Source: an uncultured Polymorphobacter sp. (lineage in GTDB: Bacteria; Pseudomonadota; Alphaproteobacteria; Sphingomonadales; Sphingomonadaceae). From it: a stretch of 7,995 nucleotides of DNA. Shown here piece after piece: positions 6,439 to 7,995 of this stretch. Below the pieces are notes generated by a model. It had not been told where the DNA came from, searched no databases, and saw nothing but the letters and a program-made list of their open reading frames with translations. Each line of letters begins with the position of its first letter. Within the stretch, counting starts at the first letter, position 1. The position numbers and the translations under genes were made by a program. The stretch spans positions 1 to 7,995 of the forward strand of contig CALDHQ010000461.1 of NCBI GenBank assembly GCA_937894055.1, given 5' to 3'.

Positions 6439-6483
6439 ACGTCCACGGACGTACGCCGGCCTGCGAAGACTCGCACGCCGGCG
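6439..6483 (+). other. Two hairpins in the ffh leader
   Basis: ACGTCC (6439-6444) and GGACGT (6447-6452) form a 14-bp dyad. A longer hairpin follows: CGCCGGC (6454-6460), a C-C mismatch, TGCGA (6462-6466), loop AGAC, TCGCA (6471-6475), GCCGGCG (6477-6483). They end 27 nt before the ffh ATG, so they leave the ribosome site (GGAG near 6495) free. They could stabilise the mRNA or bind a regulator; I recognise no known riboswitch. Confidence 0.45.
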
Positions 6484-6506
6484 CAAGTTCGTTTGGAGCA
6501 AAGTAG

Positions 6507-7993
<1,487 letters not shown>

Positions 7994-7995
7994 AA

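Overview
The window looks like high-GC alphaproteobacterial DNA, most likely from the order Sphingomonadales. I infer this from the protein sequences (TrmD, L19, YbgC, TolQ/R/A, Ffh), the strong G/C preference at third codon positions and the SD-poor starts. No taxonomic search was possible. Both ends look foreign. At the left edge (about 1-210) a HisKA histidine-kinase fragment runs in frame into the C-terminal two thirds of TrmD. At the right edge the N and G domains of Ffh run in frame into the C-terminal end of an NAD-dependent DNA ligase (last helix-hairpin-helix plus BRCT, about 7476-7922), whose base composition is visibly less G/C-rich. Both joins fall at short stretches that either partner could plausibly encode, so assembly or amplification chimeras are the simplest explanation.

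Layout, left to right: (1) 1-1030, 'HK-trmD and rplS in one transcription unit, 1 nt apart. (2) 1031-1337, a run of hairpins (probable rplS terminator) and one REP-like two-stem repeat. (3) 1338-3763, the envelope operon ybgC-tolQ-tolR-tolA on the + strand, tightly packed and ending at a good intrinsic terminator. tolB and pal, its usual partners, do not follow. (4) 3764-4076, an inverted pair of the same REP-like repeat, then a possible promoter. (5) 4077-4445, a small two-helix membrane protein with a PLDc_N-like N-terminus and a SHOCT C-terminus. (6) 4442-6282 on the - strand, a two-gene unit: an exported TPR protein, then an exported single-haem cytochrome c-like protein, overlapping by 4 nt. 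(7) 6283-6509, a divergent intergenic region with a good promoter and a structured leader for ffh. (8) 6510-7922, the ffh/ligA chimeric ORF.

Functionally the window mixes translation and SRP housekeeping genes (trmD, rplS, ffh), the inner-membrane motor of the Tol-Pal system (TolQ/TolR/TolA, with the YbgC thioesterase) and a less characterised periplasmic TPR/cytochrome pair. I found no defence system, CRISPR array, transposase, tRNA or rRNA. The most notable points are the two end chimeras, the REP-like family whose second stem varies in sequence but keeps its pairing, the tol operon without tolB-pal bounded by these repeats, and the TPR/cytochrome module.
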